Positions 17,217 through 26,308 of a stretch of 60,435 nucleotides of DNA are shown piece after piece. Position numbers and translations under genes: made by a program. Numbering within the stretch: position 1 is the stretch's first letter; each line of letters opens with the position of its first letter. A model generated the notes under the pieces. It was not told the DNA's origin. It made no database searches and saw nothing but the letters and a program-made list of their open reading frames with translations. The stretch is from NCBI GenBank assembly GCA_947175145.1, contig CAMWLY010000004.1, positions 1 to 60,435 on the forward strand, read 5' to 3'. The DNA is from an uncultured Muribaculaceae bacterium (GTDB lineage Bacteria > Bacteroidota > Bacteroidia > Bacteroidales > Muribaculaceae).

Positions 17217-18290
17217 TTAATTATCAATCTTAGTTTTCGATGCGATGCGGGCAAGGGCGAAATCAAGAATTGCGTCTTTGCCCGCAGCGAGTTCTTCGGG
17301 AGTGCAATGAACTTCGCACCCCTCGCTCGGGTCAATTCCCATTTCGGTGATGCTGCCATCGGGGGCATACATCGGACACGCGGAAAATCGTATTCCCCAC
17401 CCGTTGGGCAACTCGGAAGAGAATGGCAGTCCACCGCCGCCACCGGTGCGCGCTCCGATTATCTCCACCTGCGGCAGAGACTTCATCACTGCCACAAAAT
17501 CATTGGCAGCCGAAAAGCAACTCCTGTTTGTCAGCACAGCCACCGGCCGCTCAGTGCCATAACTCACTTGTGAGCTACCGCAGGGTGAATATTCATACCG
17601 AAACTGCTTTGAAAAATCATTTGCTCCGGGACCGGTTTTATGGCGTATATATCCTCCGGTCACCTTATGGTCGATAAACCTGGATACCAACGTCGGCACA
17701 TTACTCAGTAGCCCGCCTCCGTTATCGCGGATATCTATCACAAGTCCCTTGGATTTGGATAAGATAGCTAAAACATAATCCAGGTTGCCGGCTCCGACTT
17801 CATAGTTGAAAGATGGATAATATATATAACCTATGGAATCGGGCACAAACATGACATAACGCATACCCGATGTCTGCAATCCCCCGAAATCGAGATAATA
17901 CTCCTCGAGAGTGCGCATATTGAAATCTTGTGGATAATCTGTCCACCATGCCTTGTAGTAACTGGTATTAAAAGGTGAAACCAGATTCACATGGCCATCT
18001 TTAAGATTGTCGAGCAAGTCCGACATAATAAAAAAGAGGTCATAGGGGTGAGTATCCGGTTTGATTTTTCTTCTTGCTTCCGAGCAGAGAGCATTCCAGT
18101 CTATATCCTTCTCTGCGAAAAAGCAATACCTCTCTCCTACTGTCTTAGCCAACAAATCGAAATTGGCGTAAGGGTCATCGGGCTTTTTACCATAATCAGG
18201 CTGATCCACACATCCTGCAGGTAAAAGAAGCATAAAAGCAACTACAGCTACTAAAGCAAGAACTGTTTTATATCTTTTGGACACAATCAT
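17217..18290 (-). CDS. S41-family protease, lipoprotein
   Basis: A 357-residue protein with an N-terminal lipoprotein-type signal (hydrophobic core then 'LLLPAGC', Cys27). The catalytic domain of tail-specific (CtpA-like) proteases is visible from about residue 150: 'IGYIYYPSFNYE', 'KGLVIDIRDNGGGLLSNV' and 'VLTNRSCFSAANDF' with the likely nucleophile Ser260, followed by 'IIGARTGGGGG'. A typical PDZ domain is not obvious; the N-terminal helical part (about 40-100, with 'LKDGHVNL') resembles that of Bacteroidota S41 lipoproteins. It probably acts at the periplasmic or outer face of the envelope; its substrate is unknown. The presence of a catalytic Lys was not verified. Confidence 0.85.
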   Translation of the reverse strand: MIVSKRYKTVLALVAVVAFMLLLPAGCVDQPDYGKKPDDPYANFDLLAKTVGERYCFFAEKDIDWNALCSEARRKIKPDTHPYDLFFIMSDLLDNLKDGHVNLVSPFNTSYYKAWWTDYPQDFNMRTLEEYYLDFGGLQTSGMRYVMFVPDSIGYIYYPSFNYEVGAGNLDYVLAILSKSKGLVIDIRDNGGGLLSNVPTLVSRFIDHKVTGGYIRHKTGPGANDFSKQFRYEYSPCGSSQVSYGTERPVAVLTNRSCFSAANDFVAVMKSLPQVEIIGARTGGGGGLPFSSELPNGWGIRFSACPMYAPDGSITEMGIDPSEGCEVHCTPEELAAGKDAILDFALARIASKTKIDN

Positions 18291-18354
18291 ACCGCTAAAT
18301 TACCAAAATAGATTTAAATTACGTTATAACAATAAATGAAATGACACCTGAGTT

Positions 18355-19581
18355 ATGAAATACCGGATTACCGCAGCATTGGCTGCATTTATATGCTCAA
18401 TTTTTGGAGCAATTCCTGTTGCGGCACAGACTGCGGCTGAATTATTATCCAAAGGGCACGAAGCATATATGAATTATGATTTTGCAGAGGCCTCAAAACT
18501 GTATGCACAGGCAAAACGCAAGATTAAAAAGGGTGATTCCGAGACTTCGGAACAACTCAGCGCGCGAGAGAGAGAACTGACTCAAGCAAGAAATTTTCTG
18601 GAAAGAGTCGAAAAGATTCAGATTATCGACTCAATCACAGTGCCGCGCGAAGCCTTTTTCAAAGCTTACAGGCTCCCGCAATCTGCAGGTTCTCTGAAAG
18701 GTGCGGATGCGCTACCACCCGGAGCACCTCAGAACTCGGATTATGTGTTTACCAACGAAGGCGGGGATTATAAATTATGGGCTGCTCCAGACACTACAGG
18801 ATATATGCATCTGGTGGAATCCACGCTACTTACCGATGGCACCTGGAGTCCGGCAACTCCCCTTGATGAGGATTTATCTGAAGATGCAGATGCCATATAT
18901 CCCTTTATGATGTCAGATGGTGTTACTCTTTACTATGCCGAAAATGGTGCGAACTCCATCGGAGGTTACGACATAATGGTCGCAACGCGCGATGCCACCG
19001 ACGGCTCTTTTCTGCAACCTTCCAACCTCGGTTTCCCGTATAATTCCCCCTACGATGACTATCTGCTGGCAATCGATGAATTGAATGGTGTGGGCTGGTG
19101 GGCCACTGACCGCAATAATCTCGGTGACCTGATTACTATTTATGTATTTATCCCCAATGAGCTGCGTCAAAATTATAATGAAGATGACGGCGATTTAACG
19201 GATCTTGCAAGAATATCGGATTATATCGCTACTCAACCCGAAGATGCCGATTATGATGAGCTTCTTGCAACTATACGACAAATAAATCCGAATGCAAAAG
19301 TCAAAAAAGAACAATTTCGCTTTCCTGCTCCGGGAGGAGTGATATATACGCGCTATGATGAACTCCCCTCCGCTCAGGCTCAACGAGCCATGCAGGAATA
19401 TCAGAAAGCGCTCTCGGATTATAATAACGCAGCCAACGAACTTGAGGAAATGCGTCTTGAATTTGTGAAGCGTCGTACCCGAGTAGTGGAATCCACAATC
19501 ATGAGGCTCGAAAAAACTCAGGAAGATGCCCGAGGAAGACTGAAAACACTTCGCAATGCCGTCTACTCTGCCTTAAATTAA
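18355..19581 (+). CDS. Exported TPR/PD40 repeat protein
   Basis: A 408-residue protein with a Sec signal peptide (about 1-24, ending VAAQ). Residues 26-90 form a TPR-like helical pair ('AAELLSKGHEAYMNYDFAEA'). Residues about 125-275 carry beta-propeller PD40-type repeats ('DAIYPFMMSDGVTLYYAENG', 'NSPYDDYLLAIDE'). Residues 335-400 are a charged coiled coil. The architecture resembles the N-terminal parts of PorE-type T9SS proteins, but the C-terminal OmpA peptidoglycan-binding domain is absent. It is divergent from the S41 gene and is followed by a probable T9SS cargo gene with its own promoter. Function unknown. Confidence 0.65.
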   Translation: MKYRITAALAAFICSIFGAIPVAAQTAAELLSKGHEAYMNYDFAEASKLYAQAKRKIKKGDSETSEQLSARERELTQARNFLERVEKIQIIDSITVPREAFFKAYRLPQSAGSLKGADALPPGAPQNSDYVFTNEGGDYKLWAAPDTTGYMHLVESTLLTDGTWSPATPLDEDLSEDADAIYPFMMSDGVTLYYAENGANSIGGYDIMVATRDATDGSFLQPSNLGFPYNSPYDDYLLAIDELNGVGWWATDRNNLGDLITIYVFIPNELRQNYNEDDGDLTDLARISDYIATQPEDADYDELLATIRQINPNAKVKKEQFRFPAPGGVIYTRYDELPSAQAQRAMQEYQKALSDYNNAANELEEMRLEFVKRRTRVVESTIMRLEKTQEDARGRLKTLRNAVYSALN

Positions 19582-19677
19582 ATTAGTATATTTCCACTAT
19601 TTTAAAGATAAATACTTTCCTTTTTGGTATATTTTTGGTCAATATCGGACATGTTAACACTTATTAACAGTTCGATG

Positions 19678-19708
19678 TTGGCCATTATTTTCATTAGGTA
19701 TAGTTTTG
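19678..19708 (+). promoter_or_regulatory. Promoter of secreted-protein gene
   Basis: TTG at 19678-19680, 20 bases, then TAGTTTTG at 19701-19708 (TAnnTTTG). The expected start near 19712-19714 excludes the most upstream TTG start of the following reading frame and favours a GTG start at 19727 or 19775. Confidence 0.65.
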
Positions 19709-19774
19709 TGTCGTAAAACATATTTTGTGACAATTAGTAGAAAAATTGTCATATTCACTCTAACCTATATCATC

Positions 19775-21538
19775 GTGAATTTTAGAAATTTATCACTTTC
19801 AGCCACAGTAGTGGCTGCACTTATTAGCGCAAATAACACCAAAATTCAGGCATACACGGCAGATGATTTCTGCGGTTACGACAAATTCTGCAGCCAGCTC
19901 TTCTGGGGAAGCGACATGATCGGGCGTGATATTATTCAATACGGCAACTGGAGCGTATTCGAGAAAATCAATGACAAGCAGATCAAGGTGCAAAGTTTCT
20001 GCGGTGGTGGAGAAGTAACTTTTACTATCGACGGAGATTATCTGATTATAGACAAGACCGAGATGGGTAATTCACAATATGCGTTCAGCAATGCTCAGAC
20101 TGTCAAAGACATGGAGGGCAAGAACTGCAAACTTGAAGTTGTAAAAAAATACTCCAAGGACATAAAGGGGAAGACATACTGGCACTTCGGAAACACTCAG
20201 AAGGAACAGTACAAGGGCCTGATTACTGCTAAAAATGGTATACTGACCGTAACGTTCGATACACCCGACAGATACCTGCAGTTCCATGAGCGCACCACAA
20301 ACGCCTCTACCGGCCAAGTGATGTGGCATGACTGGCTGAACACATACAGCAAAGTTGAGATAGAGATATTGCCAGCCAACGGCACATATAAAGAGCACCC
20401 CATATATGTGGAGCAGAATCATGAAGATGGAACCCTGACAATCCACAATCTTATGGGGACCGCCCGCAGATACGCGCATGATGGAAACACCCGGAGTGTG
20501 CTTATGCCTGAGGAGTTCACAGCCACTCTGACTGCCAATCGCTCGATTCACATGGAATCAGGTGAATATACCGGCACTCTATCAGCCGAAGGAGAAGCAT
20601 ATTGGTTGATGACCGATGGCACATATCTGTGGCGCCCGAAATCAGTGACATTGAAAAATGAGACTGTGGAATTCTCAGAAGCCGATGCTCCCGATTTTGA
20701 GGTATCATTCGGCCACTATCGTTCGGAGATTGAGACTATAGAACCCGGCTGGCACAAGCGTCTTGGAGGCAGCCTACAGGTTGACCGAACAGTATTCTGC
20801 GGACTTGATTGGGCGCAAAGCGAGTCACCCACCGATAGCGATGACGCCAACGAAATCGACAATGGTCAAGGTTTCACTTTTGTGATCGATGAAACTCCGG
20901 ATGCTGAGCTATCAACTGTGGAATATCTTTATCATGGCTCTGCAGGCATTCAGGTTTCCGGAAGGATTCTTGACGTGACCAATGACCAGATGATCGATAG
21001 TTTTGATGTGCTCGCATATCGCGGCACTCCTTCGACTGTGGAGGAAAACGAGAATTTCAATGATGCGAAACTCGGACACAACGATGCGCTGATAGTGGCA
21101 CATGTCGAGAAGGAGGATATCGCTGATGAATTCCGACAGATCACATATTTTAAGAACATGCCCGCATCATGGCAGGATTTGAGAGGCAATGAGCAACTGA
21201 CTTTCTATCTGCGCATGAATCTGACAAACGAATTTATTCCGTTGGCTACTAATGTGCGTGCTAAAGCACCCGCAGCCACTCAATACGGATTCACTTCAAT
21301 GTCTGAAGAGGGCGCACTGCCATACGTAATCACAGCGGTTGAAGAACTTGATGCACAATCCGCAAATATTGAGGCAGGAGACAACTGCATCATTATCACA
21401 GGCAGTGATTGCGAAGTGAGCGTGAATACTCTGCAGGGCACCACTATCTACTGCGGTGGTGATACCAAACTGACAGTCACTCCCGGTGTGTACATTGTAA
21501 AAGCCGGTAAAACCGCACGTAAACTACTCGTGAAGTAA
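19775..21538 (+). CDS. Secreted protein with T9SS-like C-terminus
   Basis: The reading frame is open from 19706, but the promoter -7 box overlaps that start. GTG 19775 gives MNFRNLSLSATVVAALISAN, a plausible signal peptide; GTG 19727 is the alternative. The mature protein (about 560 residues) is beta-rich with no recognised enzyme motif. It contains Asn/Asp-rich 'SPTDSDDANEIDNGQGF' and several segments suggesting beta-sandwich domains. The final 80 residues look like a type A type IX sorting domain: 'CEVSVNTLQGTTIYCGG' and a last strand 'TPGVYIVKAGKTARKLLVK'. It is probably secreted or attached to the cell surface; its function is unknown. Confidence 0.7.
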   Translation: MNFRNLSLSATVVAALISANNTKIQAYTADDFCGYDKFCSQLFWGSDMIGRDIIQYGNWSVFEKINDKQIKVQSFCGGGEVTFTIDGDYLIIDKTEMGNSQYAFSNAQTVKDMEGKNCKLEVVKKYSKDIKGKTYWHFGNTQKEQYKGLITAKNGILTVTFDTPDRYLQFHERTTNASTGQVMWHDWLNTYSKVEIEILPANGTYKEHPIYVEQNHEDGTLTIHNLMGTARRYAHDGNTRSVLMPEEFTATLTANRSIHMESGEYTGTLSAEGEAYWLMTDGTYLWRPKSVTLKNETVEFSEADAPDFEVSFGHYRSEIETIEPGWHKRLGGSLQVDRTVFCGLDWAQSESPTDSDDANEIDNGQGFTFVIDETPDAELSTVEYLYHGSAGIQVSGRILDVTNDQMIDSFDVLAYRGTPSTVEENENFNDAKLGHNDALIVAHVEKEDIADEFRQITYFKNMPASWQDLRGNEQLTFYLRMNLTNEFIPLATNVRAKAPAATQYGFTSMSEEGALPYVITAVEELDAQSANIEAGDNCIIITGSDCEVSVNTLQGTTIYCGGDTKLTVTPGVYIVKAGKTARKLLVK

Positions 21539-21580
21539 TCGAGCCTGCGGTGCAGACTGCGATATATGCGGGATTTTTTG

Positions 21581-21588
21581 TAAATTTG
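21581..21588 (+). promoter_or_regulatory. -7 box for lepA
   Basis: TAAATTTG matches TAnnTTTG and lies 22 bases before the lepA ATG, giving a leader of about 18 nt. No -33 TTG is seen at the expected position, so support rests on the -7 box alone. Confidence 0.55.
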
Positions 21589-21610
21589 CAGTTTGAAACA
21601 GCTCATTCAA

Positions 21611-23398
21611 ATGAAGAATATACGTAATTTCTGCATAATCGCCCATATTGACCATGGCAAGTCCACACTTGCCGACCGGCTTCTGGAGCGCACCGGCACC
21701 GTCGATGCCAAGGATATGGAAGCTCAGGTGCTTGATGATATGGATCTTGAGCGCGAGCGTGGTATCACAATCAAATCTCACGCAATCCAGATGCATCATA
21801 AAATCGATGGTGAGGATTATACCCTCAATCTTATCGATACTCCCGGACATGTAGACTTCTCATACGAGGTATCCCGGTCAATAGCCGCCTGCGAAGGTGC
21901 GCTATTGATTGTGGATGCCTCGCAAGGCATACAGGCTCAGACGATCTCGAATCTCTACATGGCCATCGATAATAACCTGGAAATTATTCCGGTTATCAAC
22001 AAGTGCGACCTCGATTCCGCTAAGCCAGATGAAGTTGAGGATCAGATAGTCGACCTGCTCGGTTGTGACCGGTCGGAGATAATCCGCGCTTCAGGAAAAA
22101 CAGGCATGGGTATCGATGAGGTGCTACGCGCGATTGTGGAGCGTGTGCCCGCTCCTGCCGGTGACCCAAACGCTCCGCTGCAGGCTCTGATTTTCGACTC
22201 TGTATTCAATCCCTTCCGCGGCATTATCGCTTACTTCAAGATCGTCAACGGCACACTGCGCAAAGATGATTTCGTGAAGTTCGTATCCACCGGTAAGGAA
22301 TATCACGCCGACGAGGTTGGTGTGCTGAAACTCGATATGGATCCCAGAAAGGAGCTCTCTGCGGGTAATGTGGGTTATATCATTTCAGGTATCAAGACCT
22401 CGAAAGAGGTGCGTGTCGGTGACACCATAACCCATGTGGCTGCTCCTTGCGATAAAGCCATCGAAGGATTCCAGGAAGTGAAACCGATGGTTTTTGCCGG
22501 TGTATATCCTATCGACACCGAGGATTTCGAGAATCTGCGTGCATCGCTCGAGAAGCTGCAACTCAACGATGCCTCTCTTACTTTTCAACCTGAATCATCG
22601 GCCGCCCTCGGTTTCGGATTCAGATGCGGTTTCCTCGGACTGCTCCACATGGAAATCGTGCAGGAGAGACTGGGGCGCGAATTCGGCATGGACGTTATCA
22701 CAACCGTGCCCAACGTGTCGTATCTTGTAACCGACAAGAAGGGTAACCGCACCGAGGTTCACAACCCGAGCGGACTGCCGGAAGCCACTTCAATTGATTT
22801 CATAGAAGAACCATATATCCGGGCAACTATAATTACTCAGGCTGATTATATCGGTCCGATTATGACTCTTTGCCTCGGCAAGCGCGGTGAACTTGTAAAA
22901 CAGGAATATATCTCAGGCAACCGAATGGAACTGACTTTCGATATGCCACTCGGTGAGATAGTAATAGACTTCTATGATAAATTGAAGAGCATATCCAAAG
23001 GATACGCCAGCTTTGATTATCATATTCATGACTTCCGCGAATCGAAATTGGTAAAACTTGACATCCTGCTCAATGGAGAGAGTGTCGATGCGCTATCCAC
23101 ACTGACCCATGAAGCAAACTCCGTAAGATTCGCGCGCCGCATGTGCGAGAAGCTGAAGGAACTGATTCCGCGCCAGCAATTCGACATCGCCATTCAGGGA
23201 GCGATCGGCGCAAAGATTATTGCGCGCGAAACTATCAAGGCAGTGCGCAAGGATGTGACTGCAAAATGTTATGGAGGTGACATCTCACGAAAACGCAAAC
23301 TGCTCGAGAAGCAGAAAGCCGGTAAGAAACGCATGAAGCAGATAGGCTCGGTCGAAGTGCCGCAGAAAGCCTTTCTCGCTGTGCTCAAACTTGACTGA
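21611..23398 (+). CDS. lepA: Elongation factor 4 (LepA)
   Basis: A 595-residue translational GTPase that acts on the ribosome during elongation or initiation. The start at ATG 21611 gives [20 protein letters not shown], the standard N-terminus; an in-frame TTG six codons upstream is rejected. G1 is 'AHIDHGKST', G3 is '[15 protein letters not shown]', and G4 is 'NKCDL'. The C-terminus has the LepA-specific domain with '[20 protein letters not shown]' and '[20 protein letters not shown]'. It is monocistronic, with its own -7 box and a terminator shared with convergent fumarase. Confidence 0.97.
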   Translation: MKNIRNFCIIAHIDHGKSTLADRLLERTGTVDAKDMEAQVLDDMDLERERGITIKSHAIQMHHKIDGEDYTLNLIDTPGHVDFSYEVSRSIAACEGALLIVDASQGIQAQTISNLYMAIDNNLEIIPVINKCDLDSAKPDEVEDQIVDLLGCDRSEIIRASGKTGMGIDEVLRAIVERVPAPAGDPNAPLQALIFDSVFNPFRGIIAYFKIVNGTLRKDDFVKFVSTGKEYHADEVGVLKLDMDPRKELSAGNVGYIISGIKTSKEVRVGDTITHVAAPCDKAIEGFQEVKPMVFAGVYPIDTEDFENLRASLEKLQLNDASLTFQPESSAALGFGFRCGFLGLLHMEIVQERLGREFGMDVITTVPNVSYLVTDKKGNRTEVHNPSGLPEATSIDFIEEPYIRATIITQADYIGPIMTLCLGKRGELVKQEYISGNRMELTFDMPLGEIVIDFYDKLKSISKGYASFDYHIHDFRESKLVKLDILLNGESVDALSTLTHEANSVRFARRMCEKLKELIPRQQFDIAIQGAIGAKIIARETIKAVRKDVTAKCYGGDISRKRKLLEKQKAGKKRMKQIGSVEVPQKAFLAVLKLD

Positions 23399-23414
23399 AA
23401 CACCATACACACTA

Positions 23415-23449
23415 TACGCCCCGGATTCCATGTCGGAACCCGGGGCGTA
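23415..23449. terminator. Bidirectional terminator lepA / fumarase
   Basis: TACGCCCCGG (23415-23424) pairs perfectly with CCGGGGCGTA (23440-23449). An inner TTCC/GGAA stem after one mismatch closes a 5-base loop. It is followed by TATTTTTAAT. It lies between the convergent lepA and fumarase genes. Confidence 0.85.
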
Positions 23450-23481
23450 ATATTTTTAATAATTAAATTTCCGGCCCGATA

Positions 23482-25128
23482 TTATTTGCAGTCACTCAGC
23501 GGGCATCGGGGTTTGATTTGCTTGAAGAAATCATTGCCCTTATTATCCACGAGTATGAAAGCGGGGAAATCTTCAACCTCAATTTTCCAGATAGCTTCCA
23601 TTCCAAGTTCAGGATATTCCAGAAGTTCTACATTCTTAATTGAGTTCTTGGCCAGAATTGCAGCGGGACCGCCGATTGAGCCGAGGTAGAAACCGCCATG
23701 TTTGTGGCAAGCGTCAGTAACTTGCTGAGAGCGGTTACCCTTGGCAATCATAATCATCGAGCCCCCGGCAGCCTGGAATTGATCTACGTAAGAGTCCATG
23801 CGTCCTGCAGTAGTCGGGCCGAATGAACCTGAAGGCATACCCTCCGGCTTCTTGGCAGGTCCGGCATAATAGATCGGGTGATCCTTGAGATACTGGGGCA
23901 TCGGTTCACCGGCATCAAGACGCTCCTTGATTTTAGCATGAGCGATATCGCGACCCACGATAATAGTACCTTTTAGCGATAAGCGAGTGCCTACAGGATA
24001 CTTGTTGAGGTCATCAAGTACCTCCTTCATCGGACGGTTGAGATCTATTTCGATGGTTTCACCCTCTGTTCCGGCACGCATTTCTACCGGAATCAATTCT
24101 CCGGGATTTGAATCAAGTTTCTCAATCCAGAGACCATCTTTATTAATTTTGGCTTTTACATTGCGGTCAGCCGAGCAGCTCACACCCATACCGACCGGGC
24201 ATGAAGCACCGTGACGAGGCATACGTATCACACGAATATCATGTGCGAAATATTTGCCGCCGAACTGAGCGCCGAGACCGATATTGTAAGCAGCCTCAAG
24301 AAGTTCCTTCTCAAGTTCTACATCTCTGAAAGCATGGCCATATTCATTACCTTCAGTAGGCAGATTGTCGTAATATTTGACAGAAGCCTTCTTCACTGCA
24401 GCCAAGTTTGCTTCAGCTGAAGTACCTCCTATCACAAAAGCGATATGATAAGGAGGACAAGCTGCGGTGCCGAGAGTTTTCATCTTCTCGATAAGGAAGG
24501 GCACGAGAGTCTTCTTGTTGAGAATAGCTTTTGTCTCCTGATAGAGATAAGTTTTATTGGCCGAGCCGCCACCCTTAGCCACAAACAGGAACTTATATTC
24601 ACTTCCCTCGGTGGCATGGATTTCGATTTGCGCGGGCAGATTGCAACCGGTGTTCACCTCATCATACATATTGAGGGGGGCATTCTGCGAATAGCGGAGA
24701 TTATTTTCGGTGTATGTCTTGTAGACACCGAGAGAGATTTTCTCTTCATCATCGCAACCGGTCCAGACCTGCTGACCCTTATAGGCTGCGCAGATAGAAG
24801 TACCGGTATCCTGACAGAAAGGAAGTACTCCCTTGGCTGCAACTTCGGCATTGCGGAGCATGGTGAGCGCCACATACTTATCGTTGGCGGAAGCTTCGGG
24901 ATCGTGAAGAATCTTAGCTACCATCTCATTATGCTCGCGGCGAAGCATGAAAGAGCAATTATGAGAGGCAACATTTGCTATTAAGGTGAGGGCCTCCGGG
25001 TCCACGACAAGCATCTCATGTCCGTTCCAGTCCTCGACCTTCACATAGTCTTTAGTGATCAGTTCATACTCGGTAGTATCGGGACCGAGCGGAAACATTT
25101 CCTGATAATGAAAAGGTTTGGTTGGCAT
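23482..25128 (-). CDS. Class I fumarate hydratase (Fe-S)
   Basis: A 548-residue oxygen-sensitive [4Fe-4S] fumarase interconverting fumarate and malate; in anaerobic Bacteroidales it feeds the reductive succinate branch. N- and C-terminal fumarase domains are fused in one chain. Probable cluster ligands are Cys105 ('PFCQDTGT'), Cys224 ('TAACPPYH') and Cys310 ('[10 protein letters not shown]'). C-terminal '[19 protein letters not shown]' and 'AKGNRSQQV' are conserved. The start at ATG 25128 gives [14 protein letters not shown]; a longer open frame to 25311 would translate the duplicated promoter block and is rejected. A two-gene fumA/fumB-style split is absent. Confidence 0.94.
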   Translation of the reverse strand: MPTKPFHYQEMFPLGPDTTEYELITKDYVKVEDWNGHEMLVVDPEALTLIANVASHNCSFMLRREHNEMVAKILHDPEASANDKYVALTMLRNAEVAAKGVLPFCQDTGTSICAAYKGQQVWTGCDDEEKISLGVYKTYTENNLRYSQNAPLNMYDEVNTGCNLPAQIEIHATEGSEYKFLFVAKGGGSANKTYLYQETKAILNKKTLVPFLIEKMKTLGTAACPPYHIAFVIGGTSAEANLAAVKKASVKYYDNLPTEGNEYGHAFRDVELEKELLEAAYNIGLGAQFGGKYFAHDIRVIRMPRHGASCPVGMGVSCSADRNVKAKINKDGLWIEKLDSNPGELIPVEMRAGTEGETIEIDLNRPMKEVLDDLNKYPVGTRLSLKGTIIVGRDIAHAKIKERLDAGEPMPQYLKDHPIYYAGPAKKPEGMPSGSFGPTTAGRMDSYVDQFQAAGGSMIMIAKGNRSQQVTDACHKHGGFYLGSIGGPAAILAKNSIKNVELLEYPELGMEAIWKIEVEDFPAFILVDNKGNDFFKQIKPRCPLSDCK

Positions 25129-25148
25129 GTAAATTGAATTTGAATTCC

Positions 25149-25213
25149 CCGCAGCAGCGGGTTCGCAAATATAATAAATATTCACCGCAGCAGCGGTTCG
25201 CAAATATAATAAA
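25149..25213 (-). repeat. Tandem duplicated promoter block of fumarase
   Basis: Two near-identical direct repeats of about 30 bases, 25149-25178 and 25185-25213, differ by one extra G and sit 35-36 bases apart. Each consists of a small hairpin element CCGCAGCAGCGG followed by TTCGCAAATATAATAAA. Read on the minus strand each contributes a -7 box TATATTTG (complements of 25166-25173 and 25201-25208), so fumarase appears to have two tandem promoters made by a local duplication. Confidence 0.75.
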
Positions 25214-25277
25214 AACCGCGCAATGGTTAAAAAATATGATAGCCAACGCAAAACATAATAAATGAATAAACTCAAGG

Positions 25278-25308
25278 TTGCACATTTTCCCAAAAAGATA
25301 TAACTTTG
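25278..25308 (+). promoter_or_regulatory. Promoter of polysaccharide cluster
   Basis: TTG at 25278-25280, 20 bases, then TAACTTTG at 25301-25308. The start would be near 25312, leaving a leader of about 130 nt ahead of the wza-like gene. It is the only matching promoter upstream of wza and probably drives much of 25442-32730. Confidence 0.75.
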
Positions 25309-25441
25309 CAAGGCAAAACAGACGCATTCCGGTTGAGCAATAAAAAACAGCGATATCGGTTGCGACTATTGTTGCGTAAGATAGATTCACTTCCATTAAT
25401 ATAGGGTACATTTTCCACTTGTTACCCGCTAAACTACCTAA

Positions 25442-26266
25442 ATGAAGATTCGAAGTTTCTTATCAGCCTCTGCAATGGCGAGCATCTTGCTGTTGGCATC
25501 CTGTTCATCAATCAAACAAGTGCCCTATTTCACCGATCTTAATGTAGGGCAGGAGTCAGTGCTGCTTACAGCCGCTCCCATCAAGCTGCAACCCGGTGAC
25601 AAAATCTCCATACTTGTCAGCACTTCAGATGCACGTCTGAATTCTCTTTTTAATCTTCCGGTTGCCCGCAATACATTGGGTAGCGCCAGCAATGGCTCTC
25701 AGTTAGCCTCCGGTGATGGCAGCGTGGCAGCGTATACTGTAGATTCCAAAGGAGATATCCAATTCCCGGTATTAGGTCGTCTGCATGTAAGCGGCATGAC
25801 CCGCGAGGAACTTTCCGAATATTTGCGCAGCGAACTCATAAGCCGAGATCTGGCCAAGAACCCGATTGTGACTGTAGATTTTCTTAATCTGCAGGTTACT
25901 GTACTTGGAGATGTCTCAAATCCCGGCAGATATCCGATTAACCGCGAGGAGTTTACAATTCTCGATGCGATAGGCGCAGCAGGAGACCTCTCTATCACCG
26001 GCTTGCGTGATAACATCAAGGTGCTTCGCGAAGAAAACGGTGTGCAGCGCGTATATGAGGTCAACATCAACGAAGCAAAAAATCTCACAAAATCACCCGT
26101 GTATTACCTGCGCCAGAACGATGTGGTCTATGTAGAGCCCAACAAAACCAAGATGCGCACATCTACACCCAACGGCAACTCTGTGATGACTCCCGGCTTC
26201 TGGATTTCATTGGCTTCATTCGGTATAACAATCGCAACCCTGACCATCAGCCTTACAAAGAAATAA
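25442..26266 (+). CDS. Polysaccharide export lipoprotein (Wza-like)
   Basis: A 274-residue outer-membrane polysaccharide export protein of the Wza/BexD class. The signal peptide ends in a clean lipobox 'LLLASC' (Cys21). The polysaccharide export (PES) domain covers about 45-145 with 'KLQPGDKISILVSTSD' and 'YTVDSKGDIQFPVLG', and an SLBB domain follows (about 150-225, 'VTVLGDVSNPGRYPI'). A predicted C-terminal hydrophobic helix lies at about 245-267. It is much shorter than E. coli Wza (about 380 residues), as is usual in Bacteroidota. It starts the polysaccharide cluster and is paired with the Wzc-like kinase 42 bases downstream. Confidence 0.92.
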   Translation: MKIRSFLSASAMASILLLASCSSIKQVPYFTDLNVGQESVLLTAAPIKLQPGDKISILVSTSDARLNSLFNLPVARNTLGSASNGSQLASGDGSVAAYTVDSKGDIQFPVLGRLHVSGMTREELSEYLRSELISRDLAKNPIVTVDFLNLQVTVLGDVSNPGRYPINREEFTILDAIGAAGDLSITGLRDNIKVLREENGVQRVYEVNINEAKNLTKSPVYYLRQNDVVYVEPNKTKMRTSTPNGNSVMTPGFWISLASFGITIATLTISLTKK

Positions 26267-26308
26267 ATTTATAGAGGAGCTGATTAAAAATATTGTACTA
26301 CTCTTATC

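Larger units (their letters stand above)
25129..25441. other. Divergent region fumarase / wza
   Basis: This 313-base gap holds no gene. The fumarase side has a duplicated block with two reverse -7 boxes (25149-25213). The wza side has one forward promoter (25278-25308) and a leader of about 130 nt with no fold I can support. No inverted repeats that would allow promoter inversion, as in Bacteroides capsule loci, were seen. Confidence 0.7.

Noticed and set aside
19706-19774. TTG start at 19706 for the T9SS-cargo gene
   Set aside because: The TTG is part of the -7 box TAGTTTTG, so it would not be in the transcript.
24445-24984. Long open frame of 179 codons antisense to fumarase
   Set aside because: It lies fully opposite a well-conserved enzyme gene, has no promoter and no recognisable protein features.
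25129-25311. 61-residue N-terminal extension of fumarase
   Set aside because: It would translate the duplicated promoter block, and the first residues are not fumarase-like. ATG 25128 gives the normal N-terminus.
25129-25441. Invertible (phase-variable) capsule promoter
   Set aside because: The repeats present are direct, not inverted, and no recombinase gene or upxY-type gene is nearby.
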